A stretch of 64,000 nucleotides of DNA, from positions 66,599,192 to 66,663,191 of the forward strand of contig CM065300.1 in assembly GCA_032871835.1 (NCBI GenBank). Reading direction: 5' to 3'. Under the pieces are notes generated by a model. It was not told the origin of the DNA, searched no databases, and saw nothing but the letters and a program-made list of their open reading frames with translations. Position 1 is the stretch's first letter, and every line of letters starts with the position of its first letter. The DNA is from Dipteronia dyeriana. Lineage: Eukaryota > Streptophyta > Magnoliopsida > Sapindales > Sapindaceae. This document shows, in pieces, positions 11,909-24,180 of the stretch. Position numbers and translations under genes: made by a program.

Positions 11909-12289
11909 AAAAAAAAAAAAAGATAAGAGTTTTAATTTCTTCAAATTAAAATTTAACTATTAAGTTATAAAGCTAATATTAAATTTCTTATTAATATCTT
12001 AGCGAAAATTGCCAAAAAAGTCAACATAACTGATATATTATATAAAATTTGTTTTTAACTATGTACCAACTTCTAACCATTAAAAAACACATTATATATA
12101 TATATATAAAAAATCTCTCTACCACAACTTATGAAAATTCCTGCGATATCTTTTATATTTTACTTCTTCCTTCTGCAACGAAATATAAAACAAATAAATA
12201 AATAAATTACATCTTAGAGAATTTTTTGATATTTTGAAGGAAAACGGGACATCTTTGATAAAAACGTAAAACATTTTGAAAAAAAAAAA
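11909..12289 (+). other. AT-rich spacer between two inverted-repeat elements
   Basis: No gene, conserved motif or repeat boundary is visible apart from homopolymer A and short TA runs (about 12100-12110). Confidence 0.5.
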
Positions 12290-12795
12290 ATCTAATCGGA
12301 GCCTCCTGAACTTTGCTAGAATTTGCAACCTATCCCCTATATTTTTGTTTTTGTTATTAAACCCCCCTAAGCTTTCAAAATTGACAATAGGTAACGGAAT
12401 TGAAACATCGTCTATTTTTCCATTATGACGAATTGTATTAAGTTCCTCTTATTATTTACATAATTTCATCAAACCGGAAAAGATAATAATATGACATAAA
12501 TACCCCTATGACCAAAATTTTAAAATAAAAATTTAAATTTTAAAATTGAAATAATGGTTAAATAATAATAAAATTATGAACTTTTTGTTAAAGAAAAATA
12601 AATAAATAGAGAAATGAAATTTTTTAATTGATTTAGCAATTATTTAAATTATCTTTTTATTTAAATATCTCTAAATATAAAACTCAGATGAATATTTAAA
12701 TTATTTGAGAATTATCATTTTTATTTAAATATTTCTAAATATCACTTGTTCATTTACAATAACAAGGGCATTAATAATGTAAAAAAAATAATAAC

Positions 12796-12840
<45 letters not shown>

Positions 12841-13878
12841 CTAATGATAATAATGTAAAAAATAATAATAGTAATATAAATAATAATAATAAATTATTTT
12901 TAAAAAACAATTAGATAGATATTTAGATTGATCTCCACCATCCATCTCTAATATTCAAGGTGGTGATAAAATTACAAAATAATAATAATAATAATAATAA
13001 TAATTACAAGAAAATGGAAAAACACAATTAAAAAAATTGATGGGTGTGGAGATCTGGGATCTCCATCATCCATCTCAAAGGACGGTAAAGTGAGCAGATT
13101 TTGATTCACCATCAAATCTGGATCTACACTAGGGATGACAAAAGTCCCTGACCCACCTGACCCACCCCAAATCGGTCGGAGATTTTTGAATCAAAAATAA
13201 TATTACTATTATTATTTGTTTATATTATTATTATTATTATTATTATTATCAATATTATTATTTTATTATTTTATTATTTTATTATATATTTTATTATTAT
13301 TACTATTATTAGTATCATCATCATCATCGTTTTATTATTATTATTTTAATTTTTTATATTTGTTTTTTACTATTAATACTCTTGTTATTGTAAATGAACA
13401 AGTGATATTTAGGGATATTTAAATAAAAATGATAATTTAAATGATAATTCCCTTTAAATAATTTAAATATTCAACTGGGTTTTATATTTAAGGATATTTA
13501 AATAAAAAAGATAATTTAAATAATTGTTAAATAAATTTAATTTTTTCATTTCCATATATATTTAATTTTCTTATAAAAAAATTCAGAATTTTATTGTTAT
13601 TTAACCTTTATTTGAATTTTAAATTTTAAATTTTTATTTTTTAAATTTGGTTAGAGGGTTATTTAGGTAGTATTATTATATTTTTTCGGTTTGATGCAAT
13701 TATTTACATAATAAGGGGAACTAAGTGTAATTTGTCATGACAAAAAAATGAACGACGTTACAATTCCATCACCTATTGCCAATTTATGAAAGTTTAGAGG
13801 GTTTAATGGCAGAAAAAAAATATAGGGGATAAGGTACAAATTCAGCCATAGTTCAAGGGTCAACAGTGTCAATTAGCC
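12290..13878 (+). mobile_element. Large foldback element with ~600-bp inverted arms
   Basis: The left arm (12290 to about 12905) and right arm (about 13200 to 13878) are inverted copies. Examples are 'cctatcccctatattttt' against 'aatataggggataagg', 'ccggaaaagataataatatg' against 'tattatattttttcgg', and 'cacttgttcatttacaataa' against 'ttattgtaaatgaacaagtg'. The centre (12906-13200) holds repeated 'gatctcca(c/t)catccatctc' phrases. AAT trinucleotide runs occur at about 12798-12830, 12980-13003 and 13220-13330. Long terminal inverted repeats with no transposase suggest a Mutator-like non-autonomous or foldback element. The flanking A-rich bases could hide a 9-bp duplication, but I cannot prove it. 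Confidence 0.65.
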
Positions 13879-13956
13879 AATAAAAAATTACTGAAAATGC
13901 CCCTCTAAAACCTTATTTTTTAAACTTTTGATTATGATAAAATTATCGAAACACCT

Positions 13957-15632
13957 TGTAAAGACTTCCATTTTATGATTAACTTATTTCATGACAAACC
14001 ACATTGTGACAATTTGTAATGGGCAGCTTAGGTCTCCAATTAAGACTCTTCTTCAGCAAGCTTCATAGATCCCAAAGAGCTTCAAGAGCAAAAGGTATAT
14101 CACTTGACTTGACTCTTGGAGAGATTTAGTTGCACGCACTCACTACTCATGCATGCTTTAGTCATCTTGCATTTGTGTTTTAACTGTTTATATGTGTGCA
14201 TTCTTTTCACAATCACACTTGCACTTCATTGTTTGATCTAAGTGTAGTTTTGTGCATTGTAATTCGTTTTTCGATGCTTGATTGGAAACGTTCACGCATG
14301 CACATTGGTGTGCTTTTCTTAAGCCTGATGAGTGACCATTACTTGCGAGGTTCATCCGATGGCTCTCCATGCCTTAGTGGGCGGGTCTCTACCCATGCAG
14401 TTACCAATGAAGTGCCTCTACTAGTTTTTTATGTCTTGGTGCATGGGTGATATGCGGGTCCCTACCCGTGCAGTCTCCAGTAAGGCCTCTGTGCGAGGGT
14501 GATACGGGTTCCTGCCCACGCAGTAGACTTACGCACTATGTTGTGTTTGCCCAAAAATTGTTTTTTGACATTCTCAAAATGACGTAGTTTCACTTGGACC
14601 TTAAATATACTTCATCTTCTTCCCATTTCAACCTAGAACACTTATTTCTTGATCCTAGTAAGAGAAAGAGTTCTCTAGTGAGAGAAATCACCAAGATTGC
14701 TTCTTTAACTCTCCAAACCCAAAATCCATGCATCCATGACATCTTTCATAGGTCCTCTTGGTTTTATGACTAGGTAGGTTACAACTACTTTAAATCTTGT
14801 TTATTGTTGTTTTTACTCTAGATTATGTATTTATTACTGGATTAAATACATTGACTCTCTTTATTGCACATAGTCTTGATAACATGAATGAGTTTGTTTT
14901 GTGATAGCTTGCATTTAGGACATTATTGCCCTTTTAGCTAAGTCTTTTTACCTTGCATCTAGACATTGATATTTAAGTCTCACTGATTGCATTTCTTGAT
15001 TTCATATTTATTGCCCTTGTTATATTTTGTGACAACATATGTTGATTGGGCTTTGCTTGATGACTAGATGTTAGACTTGCATATCCTCATCTAGTTAAGT
15101 CTTTATGAATCTTCATACAAACATTAATTTCTAGGATTGTTTGATTTCTATCATTAATCTCTAGATAACCATTTAGTGTTGCCTAGCATTATTTGCATTT
15201 TAGAATATATCATATATTGAATTAGGTTGCTTAAACTCTTCATTGAGTTAAGTCTTGTGACTAAGTGATTAATGCACAAGCAATAGGTCTATAATCACTA
15301 TAAAAAACCCGTGAGGTAGTACTGGTGTGTTATGTTCCAAGAATGGTGTGACTAGAAGTCAACCTAGGTTGTAAACATCATTAAATATAGTGGATTTGAG
15401 GACTGTGCGTGGCTAGATGGATTGCCCATGAGTTTTGCCCAGTTGGAGGGTTTCTCACGCAAAACAACTATTATGATTTTATTGTTTTCAGAATGTTTAT
15501 TATTAATTGATTGTTTGCTATTATGGGGTAAAATTGTTAACATTGATTAATCGAAAAAGGTGGTAACTAATCGATTAAAACCTATTCCCCACCTCCTCCT
15601 AGGTTAGTTTAGACACACTTTATTTATTTTCA
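13957..15632 (+). mobile_element. Solo LTR of a Sirevirus-like Ty1/copia family
   Basis: This stretch is homologous along its length to the reverse complement of the LTRs at 43101-44629 and 50708-52247. It begins TGTAAAGACTTCC (the others begin TGTAAGTTCCTC) and shares 'aatcactataaaa', 'gtcaacctaggttgtaaa', 'agtggatttgaggac' and 'ggagggtttc'. It ends near 'agacacactt..tttca'. Flanking CACCT (13952-13956) and CATCT (15633-15637) make a plausible 5-bp target duplication with one change. No internal region is adjacent, so LTR-LTR recombination is inferred. GC-rich repeats of the type 'gcgggtccctacccgtgcag' occur at 14375-14525. Confidence 0.75.
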
Positions 15633-15637
15633 CATCT

Positions 15638-15969
15638 CTCTAATAGGAACGTTTCGGTGAAAGCGTGAAACATTATTTTTTGGAAAATGAACTTTGCCTC
15701 TACGAAGCTATTGCCAGCGATACACCTTGGCACATCATTGCCTGGGCATGCGCTGCCTGGGCAACACACCCAAATGGCATCCCTTGTGGCGTCGTCGATG
15801 GGCAACATCGTCTCTAGATAGTGCTTGCCATATTATAGGCGAGAAGGTAGGAAGAGAGGAAAGAGAGTTTGGGGTGTTTTTATATGGGCTATATGAGTAA
15901 TTTATCTTAAAAAAAATCATGATTATTAACCGTTAAATCTTTTTATATGGTTAAAAACAACCATCTAAT
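15638..15969 (+). other. Spacer between solo LTR and Tat element
   Basis: The short open frames here overlap on both strands and lack recognisable motifs. Sequence around 15725-15800 is locally GC-richer ('gggcatgcgctgcctgggc', with 'ctgggcatgcgctgcctggg' phrases), suggesting another repeat fragment. No gene is supported. Confidence 0.4.
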
Positions 15970-15974
15970 GTGTC

Positions 15975-16759
15975 TGTTGACAGTGATTTTCGAATCGATT
16001 AGAGTTTATCACGCGTCACACAAATGCACATAAATCAATGAAATAATAAACTGTTTAAGAGAGAAAAAGGGTAAAAGTGAAGACAAGATTTTACATGGTA
16101 CAACCTCAAAGTGGGGAAACATCCATGGTTTTCGACAACTGCGACAAGAATTCACTATAATGAGAATAATTACACACACAATCTCTCTTGCACACTTGTA
16201 AGCTTAATTGGCGTTCATCTTTCTATCAGTGTTATTAGGACCTATTTATACATTCATAGAACTCTAAATCTTGGCGTGAAAGTTAAATAAGTTCGCGTAA
16301 TGGAACCAAATTCTATTTTATTGGAATCATATTGTTCTCTTTCTTGTTTTTCTTTGCTTGTATCTTAATTGCATTAGATTTCTTGCCCAATTTACACTTA
16401 GATATCTAATAGGAAGCTTGTTTCCTTATCAAGATGTACTTCGAGATGTCTTATTTAAGTCGGATTCTTTCTGTGTATTAGAGTTATGGCTTCATTAAAT
16501 CTTAATGCTGTTCACGTGTCATGCAACTGACCACCTGTCAAACCCGACCAAATTTACTTTCCCTGATCAGTGGGTTTACCCGATCATAACCTTTTTCCCG
16601 ACCATATTAACAATATTGATTGGGTCTTTTTATCCGATCACTTGCGTTATCTTGGTCGGGGGATTTGATGGGTTTTCTTTGGTCAACTTGGGATGACCTG
16701 TGACCCCTGACTCTGGTCTATTGCTGATGTGTCATACTATCTAAATTACACCTACAACA
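15975..16759 (-). repeat. 3' LTR of the Tat element (left)
   Basis: It is bounded by TGTTGACAGTG and ..CCTACAACA and matches 26473-27258 almost end to end. The segment 16539-16700 repeats the motif 'cccgacca/cccgatca'. The internal region starts at 16760. Confidence 0.9.
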
Positions 16760-17041
16760 ATACCCCCTTAAATATAAAAGGCCGAGTATCTCGTTTCGAA
16801 ATGGAACTGCTCGGCAAAGTGTGTTTAATTTGTTCTCCTTTTTTGTCCCGTAGTACATTAATGCAAATTAAATACTTAACAACTAAGCGTTAACCCCAAC
16901 CATATCTATTTTGGTTGATGCAATTATTGGTAGCATTTTGAATTTCAAACGACGTGTGATTTTTAGGGTTTGTGCACCTACTTCCACTCTCGTACGTTAA
17001 GCGTAGTGAAGTTTGGGTGTTTTGATGACATCACATACTCC

Positions 17042-20000
17042 TATATATTTCGAAACTTTTCATTTCCCTCTCATGACTTCATAGTTTCCTCCGTAAAAAC
17101 CTTAATATTTTCTTCTTCTCCAAATCTCAAGCTTTTCGTTGTTCCTTTCTTTCTTTACCAACAGTTCGTGTTTCGTTGCTCTCACCGATATTCCAGGTAT
17201 AGATCACACTCTCCATTATCGATATTTCAAACTTCTTATACGTGCCATCGAGGATGACGATAAAGATAATATCGCTAGGCTTGAATCTAAAATTTGGGGT
17301 CACTTTCATTTATACATTCCTTCGTTTCAGCCTGTTGATTTGAATGTAGATTACTCTGTTGCTCGTCCTGAGTTTATTCCTTCAACTACTAACCCTCATG
17401 CTTATACTTTTATTGGTACTTGTCCAGATATATCGAGGATAACCAGTTCGAGGCAAGCCTCCAGAGCTTCGCCGAAGGAAATTGCCCATCTTACGAGTGA
17501 TTTGAAGATAATCTCATAAAAGCTGAAGATGAAGGAAGTCCCGAGAGAATGACAGACACGTATGCTAAAGCTCACAGCAGATCACCTGTGTGCCTTCGAC
17601 TATGAAATCAATATGGTGACTAATGACGAACTTAAAAAATTCAGAGATTGGTTTGACCTTTCACGTTCGGTGTAACTGATCTTCAGTGGCGAGTGTGTTG
17701 TATGAAACCCTATTCCTGGTGCGGTTGCTATTCATGGGGCCATGTTGTCCTCTAGGGTCACCATCCCTATTCAACCTTTCATCGCTCGATTTTGGAAGAT
17801 ACAGGCATTGTTCCTGCTCAACTGTACTCATATAGAGTGTTGATCAACATGTGACACATATGGAAGAAGATCGGAGCCAAGTACCCCCCGACTCTCTAGG
17901 AAATATGTGACTTTTATACCATTTGGCTGTCAAATATTGAAGGCACTTTCAATCTGCAGTCGACCTCTTCGACCAGATGGATTCCCTATGGTTTCGATGA
18001 TAAACCTACCCCTCTTACTCACAAGGACCAAAAAGGTTTTGTCTGGGGCTTCATTTCCTTGAACAAGTACTGGAAGAACAATTGGTTCTTCGTCAGTGAT
18101 GATTGGGGCAAGGTCGTGGTGATTGATCCTTACTAGAAGTAGTGTCCCGAGACACTTTTGTAGCCCCGAACTATGGAGTAAGGCTGTGCTTGTGATTATT
18201 CAGGACCAGGCTAACACGGTTGTCAAGGCAGCTCAGACTTCCTGGGTGATCAGAGATCCCCGTAATCTGTACGCGGAGAAAGAGTTGATCGAGTTGAAGC
18301 TTTTCCCTGCTATCTCTATTCGACGTAAGCGTTGTAAGTTTGGATCCTGATATCGCTTATCTTTTATAGTATGTACTTATTCTTATTGCTTTTCGTTGGG
18401 TTTTCTTTTCAGTGTACGTGATGGACGTTGTTGTTGGTGAGCAGACCGTGAAGGCCAAGAACCTTGAACTGGTTAGTAGGAAAGCAGCCGCTGATCAAGT
18501 CGCCTAAGGAATTGCCCCCCCCCCCCCCCCCCCCCCCCCCCCGAGCATGACTTAGTGGAGCATATATACAAGTCTGATAACGACACATTGGTAGATTCTG
18601 CTAGGCAAGCTGAAGAGAACGGTCGTGATGCTCCTCTTTCTAGAAACAGTAGAAGATGGTCACCGAGATAGATGTACTAGGGCACGGTCTACTAGAGAGG
18701 GATCTGACAGAGATAGGTCCAGCAGAATGAGGTCTAGCAGAGATAGGCCTAGCAATGGGAGGTCCAGTAGAGAGGAATCCGGTGAAGAGGTTCCTGGTGG
18801 CAAAGTAGCCATAACTGTGGAGGGATCCTCCGCCCCTGAAGCTATCTGTAAACGAATGAAGGCTTCACCTATTGCTGATCCGGTGTCCCCTAGTCAAGAG
18901 TTGACCCTATCATTCTATATGAGGAAGATAAGGATGATCAGGAGACCCTGACTAACTTAATTTTACGGGAGTGACGGTCGAAGAACAGAGGCGATCGAAC
19001 ATTTACGTTATCTGTTTTCTTTTTATCCGATCTGGCTAAGACAGTTGAACCGACCCTGGCAAGGGCTGGTGATGTGACTGGATCACAACCAGTAATGCTT
19101 TCCTCTAATCCTGGGCCTTCTCAAGTTCAAGCTGACCATCCTTCTGACCGGGCTACTTTTGATCTACCTACACAACGCTCTAGCAAAGCCCCCATGCATT
19201 TCTCTATTAAACGTCAGATAATCTTCACCGACTCTGACTCTAATGATGGTGGGCCCAATTCAAAGGAGCATTTCATTGATGAAAAAATGCTTGATGTCAC
19301 TGAGGAGCAAGCACTTATTCCTATGTTTAAGTCGAGTTCTTCTTCAAGTGCAGTAGTCAAGTCGGCTAGGGATACCGGGATGAGCCAAGCTAGGGATGCT
19401 CCTATTAGCATATCTTCTGCGTCCTTTCCTCAGGATGGTGTCAGTGAAGGTCAAGTCCCTGAAGGTTGAGCCTCTACAATTATCCTTCAGACTGAAGAGA
19501 GCATTGGAATTTCAAAGGTGCAAAGCGTTGCTTGCCTGACCCTACCTGCAGTACACCCGACCATTTCTAATTCTGTTCATGATGGTTTACTCCCTCAGAT
19601 ACTCTAGCTGCTCCTATTTTTGGGTCTTCCCAGCTACCTATTCAATTAGCTCTCACGCCGACCCCCTTTCCATGCTTCACTCCGTGTCAGTTGGTGAGAG
19701 GAATATTGGTGACAGGTACTGGATGGATGCCAGAGCTGCTAGTACTTTCGAACGAATCCGTATGATATTTAATAATTGAGTTTTTGTAATTGTCTTTTGT
19801 GTTACCTTTCGCCTGTGTGCACACCAGTGTTCTTAGTTTTCATTTTTTCTTTCAGGTAGTGGATGAGCTAACTCGGGCCTTAGCTAACTAGAAGAAACAG
19901 GCCGAGGAGATATCCCAATTGAAAAGGGCCCTTGCTGAAAAGAATGATGCTCTCAAGTCCTCCTCCACCAGTGTATCCAAAGTCCGACAATACAATGAGA

Positions 20001-20763
20001 AGCTGAAGAATCATGTTATGACTGAGGTTGCTTTAAGGAAAACTATTAGCAATGTTCAAGGTAGGGCCTTCACAGTTGAGACGAATCTTAGAGAGTTCAC
20101 CATAAGGAATACTAAGCTGAAGAAGAGGGTCGCAAATGCAGATTTGAGCTCGAGTCGAGGGCCATTCTAGTTGAAACGACAGCGGATAAACTCAAAGAGG
20201 AGACCCGGATCACCCAAGACACCCTTACCTCTTCTCAACAAGTCATGCTTGAGACACATCAGGCATCTGAAGAGGCTTATATCCATTATGAGAATTTGGT
20301 AAAGGATCTGGAATAACAACAAGTCAGTATGAAGGTGCTTTTCTAGGAGGCTAGATCAACCTTTAAAGTCTAGAATGTGGATCGCTATAAGAGGCCTCCA
20401 GCTTTCGATATTGTCTTGTTGAGAGAGTTTGAGAGAGAGCTGGCCACTACTCGGGTGCTCTTCGGTGGCAAGGAGAGGTCAACGGGGGAGGCTCACCAAA
20501 AATGGGACATGACCATCAAGAGGCATAAAGATAAGTCCTTGGAAGCAGTAAGTAACCAAAGGATTATGTGGAGAGCCTATTGCAGATTCAGTGACAATGA
20601 TCCCCATCTTATGTATCTGGAGCTTCCTTCTAAGTCTTCTCTAGTTGCCTTCCACGTTGGGGAAGATAGAGGCGCCCTGACAATGGGAATTGATGTTGGC
20701 CCCTTGCCAGACAAAGATTATTCTCTATTTGTGGTTGATGATCCTGAAGACGACATCAACTGA
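17042..20763 (+). pseudogene. Antisense, intron-containing PF04195-like gene inside the Tat element
   Basis: This runs opposite to gag-pol. A TATA-like ctatatatt at 17041-17049 precedes it. Segments in order: an open stretch at 17139-17516 with RLESKIWGHFHLYIPSF; a family-like block in shifting frames at about 17770-18130 (IQPFIARFWKIQ, then NKYWKNNWFFVSDDWGK, the equivalent of the 'FFFVSGDW' motif); an intron with donor GTAAGT near 18334 and acceptor TTTTCAG at 18412; an RS/Arg-rich segment at 18625-18950; an acidic Ser-rich segment at 19074-19467; a second probable intron ending with TTTCAG near 19856; a coiled coil at 19857-20340 (QLKRALAEKNDALKSS); and a C-terminal block at 20377-20760 ending DDPEDDIN. 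Stops and frame breaks make it non-functional. Introns in this direction would survive in the sense genomic RNA. Function of the family is unknown. Confidence 0.6.
18515..18542 (+). repeat. Homopolymer run of 28 C
   Basis: This uninterrupted C tract lies just after 'cctaaggaattg' inside the antisense gene, close to the intron that ends at 18412. Its length is likely unstable in vivo and uncertain in the assembly. Confidence 0.9.
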
Positions 20764-22264
20764 CAAGATTTTAGAGACCTGACCAAGGGTTATGGAGGTG
20801 ACGACCTTCATCCTGGCGGATCCGGACCTGGAGGTCCTTCGAGCACTCCAGATGCTTGACTCTTTAGCCCTGCTCTCTGCCTATGTTGTTCATGTAACCA
20901 GTATTTTATAATCTCTTATATTTTCGACATTAATAATACCATTCTTTCTTCTTTTTGTTTGTATTTAGACAAATTTTAATATGAGTTGAATGCTTTGCAG
21001 TATGATTGGGATCACTCGGGGGGCTTGAGCCAGATTGAGTGACCAACTAAAAAATGAACGTTCTAGGAATGGCTATAGCCGTTTGTTAACTTGAACTACG
21101 TACATTATTCCTCACCAAGTTAACTATTTTGGCTACAACCAAACCCTTACACATAGTGCGAATCATTCTGTAATTTAATCTATTTCTTAATGTCATGCTA
21201 AATCGAATGACCCACCTTTGACCAATCAATTTATGTCTGGTCAGGGTTATCTGTTAGCTTCAACTATACGCGTCTTGTGGCACTATGCTACCTGCCCTAA
21301 CTTCAACTGAATATTTTCATGTGGTCGGGTTCATTCAGCAACATTAGCTATTTTTCTTACTACGCTAGGCAATATGATTTTAGCCTGATTGATTGTCTTT
21401 ACCTTGTGTTACATAGTTTATATCATATGTTGATTGTCATGCTGAAGTCAAGCGGTCTACTTTTGACTGGGCGTTTTCATTAACGGTCGTAGTCATGAGT
21501 TGGCTCGAACTATGTGTGTTTCCTTACACCTAGTTAATGGGCTCAATTGAAACCATATTAACGTGTTTGGTTGCGACCGTTTCTTGATTAGTTGTTCGCT
21601 ATTTAGTCATGCTCAATTTAGACACACCATCCTTAACCAAGTGACCTTAGCATGGCCATGACTGTTTATTAACTTAAGCTATATTATGTTTAATGTCCTA
21701 ACTTCGACCAAGTAACTATACATGGTGGGGTTTCTAGTGACCCGTTTTTAGGCAACGTCGGGTAGACTATTTATGTGGGCTTGGTCGATTATTTTATTCC
21801 CCGACAGCTTTGATGATTTTATTCTTTTGTCAATTAGTGTTTTTTATAGACCATTTACATGGTATCTAGTTTATAGACGCTTGTCTTTTATCTATCAACT
21901 AAGTCATTATGACGTCTCCCAATAGTCTGTTGATCAAGATTCGTTGCAACGGGGTATCTTGTAATGTACTAACCTTACATTTGCTTAGATTTTATTCGCA
22001 ACTGTTTTTGAGTAAAATTACTTTATCCTTCATTCAACTCTTGATGCATCCCATCAGATGCTTATGACCAAAAGGTGCCCTAATAGTGTTTCATTACACC
22101 CAGTTAGTTTCGATGAGTGTACACTACCTTTGCAACATATATTTTTGGCCCCCTCTCTGGCGCTCCTATCGGTATTTGAGTGACTTCTAGGGAGCCCGAG
22201 ACTGCTTTTGTAAACGAAAGTAAATTCAGAACACTTTTCTTGACTTCTTGAAATTGTTCCCTCA
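20764..22264 (+). other. Non-coding spacer between convergent Tat pol and antisense gene
   Basis: There are no sizeable coherent ORFs. The sequence has a loose repetitive feel, with recurrent 'ttaacttcaacc', 'caagttaacta' and 'tggtcgggtt' phrases at about 21090-21760. It probably holds the 3' untranslated part of the element and the 3' end of the antisense transcript. Confidence 0.45.

Positions 22265-22305
<41 letters not shown>
22265..22305 (+). repeat. Homopolymer run of 41 G
   Basis: A pure G tract lies between the end of pol (minus strand, about 22415) and the non-coding spacer. It could form a G-quadruplex on the plus strand. The exact length should be treated as approximate. Confidence 0.9.
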
Positions 22306-22308
<3 letters not shown>

Positions 22309-22414
22309 TTGAATGCTAAATTGAAACATCATCAAAATAGCTAATTTATTAAAAACAAAGCATACTAGTTTCTAAGCTAAATAAGAACATTTAGAAACAA
22401 GAAATTCCTATGGG

Positions 22415-23668
22415 TAGAATGTCTTCAGGTACTGAGCATTACATGGCCTGGGCAGCTTGCCCTTTTCTGGCTGGGCAAGACGGTATGCTCAATGACCAGC
22501 CAATCTGATTACCTGGTATGGTTCTTGCCATTTTTCTGCCAGCGATCTAGCTTATTTATCCCTCATATTGGGTGACCCCCTTCTAAGAAACCAGTCCTTA
22601 AGCTGGAATCTTCTGACTCGGACATGTGAGTTATAGTTACTAGCTGCCCTTTGCTGATAGGCAGCGTTCCTTATCATCGACAAGTCCCTTTATTCCTCCA
22701 ACTCGTCTAAGCTTTGTTCTAACATCTCCATATTTGCCTCAGGGTGTAAGAGTCATACCTTGGGTGAATTATGAATTACTTCGACTGGATTACTGTCTCT
22801 GTCCCTCCCGAATGCCAGTGACTAGGGGGTTTCTCCCATCGAAATCCTTTCTGTGGTCTAGTATGCCCACAAGACTTTATGTAACTTGTCTACCCAATTC
22901 TCTTTCTTGGCATCTAGTTTTTCCATCAAGGTATGCTTAATTATCTTATTAACTGCTTTCTTCTGGCCGTTGGTCTGAAGATGGGCTGGTGTGGCATGAT
23001 AATTCTTTATGCAGACACCTTGACACATGTCTCTGAAGTTTTCACTGTCTGTGATTATTTTGTTCAGGATTCCAAATCGGTAAATGATATTCTCCTTCAC
23101 GAAACTGGTCATGTTTGACTCAGTTATATGTACTAGTGTTTCTGCCCCTACCCATTTTGTGAAGTAGTCTACAGCCACAATGGTGTGCTTTGCCCCTCAT
23201 TTGGTTGCTGTCGGCATTGGGCCAATCTGATCGAACCCCCACATGGCAAACAACCATGGTGATGTCAAGTTCTTCAACTGCTCGAGGGGTCCTCTTGATG
23301 TCATTAGCTATCCTCTGACAGCTACCACACTGTTCCGCGATTTCCTAAGTGTATTGGAATAGGGTCAGCCAGAAGAAGCCCTATCTGAGAGTCTTGTGCG
23401 CCAGACTTTTACCTCCGGAGTAATTCCCACATATACCTCCGTGGATACTTTCTAATATCTGTCTACCTTCTATTGGGTAGACACATTTCCGTAAGGCCTT
23501 TGAAAATTCTCTCATGTACAATTCTCCTTCAACCATCGAGTATCTGGTTGCTCTGTATCTGAGGTTTTTTGCTTTAATTACCTCTGCTGGGAGCATTCCA
23601 TCTTCTAGATATTCCCTGATCGGGGTCATCCATATGGCTTGTCTTTCTTCGATCGCTTCTATTTTCAA
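22415..23668 (-). pseudogene. Tat integrase (zinc domain, core, C-terminal part), broken
   Basis: On the minus strand, 23668-23381 gives the N-terminal zinc-domain region (ESIHGGICGNYSGGKSLAHK). Then 23178-22858 gives the catalytic core start DYFTKWVGAE, the TDSE segment where the family has TDNG, and NGQKKAVNKI, which holds a Lys where the catalytic Glu is expected (normally NGQ.EA.N). A C-terminal portion to about 22415 has WQK..PY and LPRP, typical of Tat integrase tails. The integrase would join element DNA to the host chromosome; this copy has stops and altered acidic residues and must be inactive. Confidence 0.75.
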
Positions 23669-23699
23669 CGCCCCCTATTTATCTTCTATGATTGGTCAT

Positions 23700-24180
23700 C
23701 TGAGATGAGCAACTGTATTAGTCTTCGACTGTATGTTAATAGTTGATGATGCCAACTTTGATGAAGCGATAACCTTCTCATTCTTTTCCCTAGGGATCTG
23801 AGTAATCCCGTAGGCCTTGAATCCCAAAAGTAGTATCCTGACTATCCCTAGACAAGTGGCCATGTTGTTGTCTTTAGCCTGATATTCATCTAAGATTTAA
23901 TTCACCACAACCTGCGAGTCACTGAATATCTCCAGCTTATCCACCTCCAGTGCCGTGCAAACCTAAGTCCAGCCGAAAGCACCTCATACTCGGCCATGTT
24001 GTTAGTAGGTTTGAAGTCAAACCGTATGACACAATCTAACTTATCACCTTCTGGAGTGGAAATCATTATGCTTGCCCGGCTACCGTGCATTTTTTACGAT
24101 CGATCTACATGTAGTTTCCAGATAATTTTTTCTTTCTCTTTCAGAATCCTGATCACCTCGCCATTTGGGTCAACAAACTA
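23700..24180 (-). pseudogene. Second (archaeal-type) RNase H domain of Tat pol
   Basis: On the minus strand, the open part 24090-23902 contains FKPTNNMAEYEVLSAGLRFA. This is the signature 'TNN.AEYEAL..GL' of the extra RNase H found in Tat/Ogre-lineage elements, with the Glu of NMAEYE conserved. The following helix is frameshifted. Known role: processing of RNA/DNA hybrids during reverse transcription, supplementary to the standard domain. Confidence 0.75.

Noticed and set aside
12725..13422. Leu/Ile/Tyr-rich frames on both strands
   Set aside because: They translate AAT/ATT trinucleotide runs in the arms of the foldback element; membrane-protein-like composition is an artefact.
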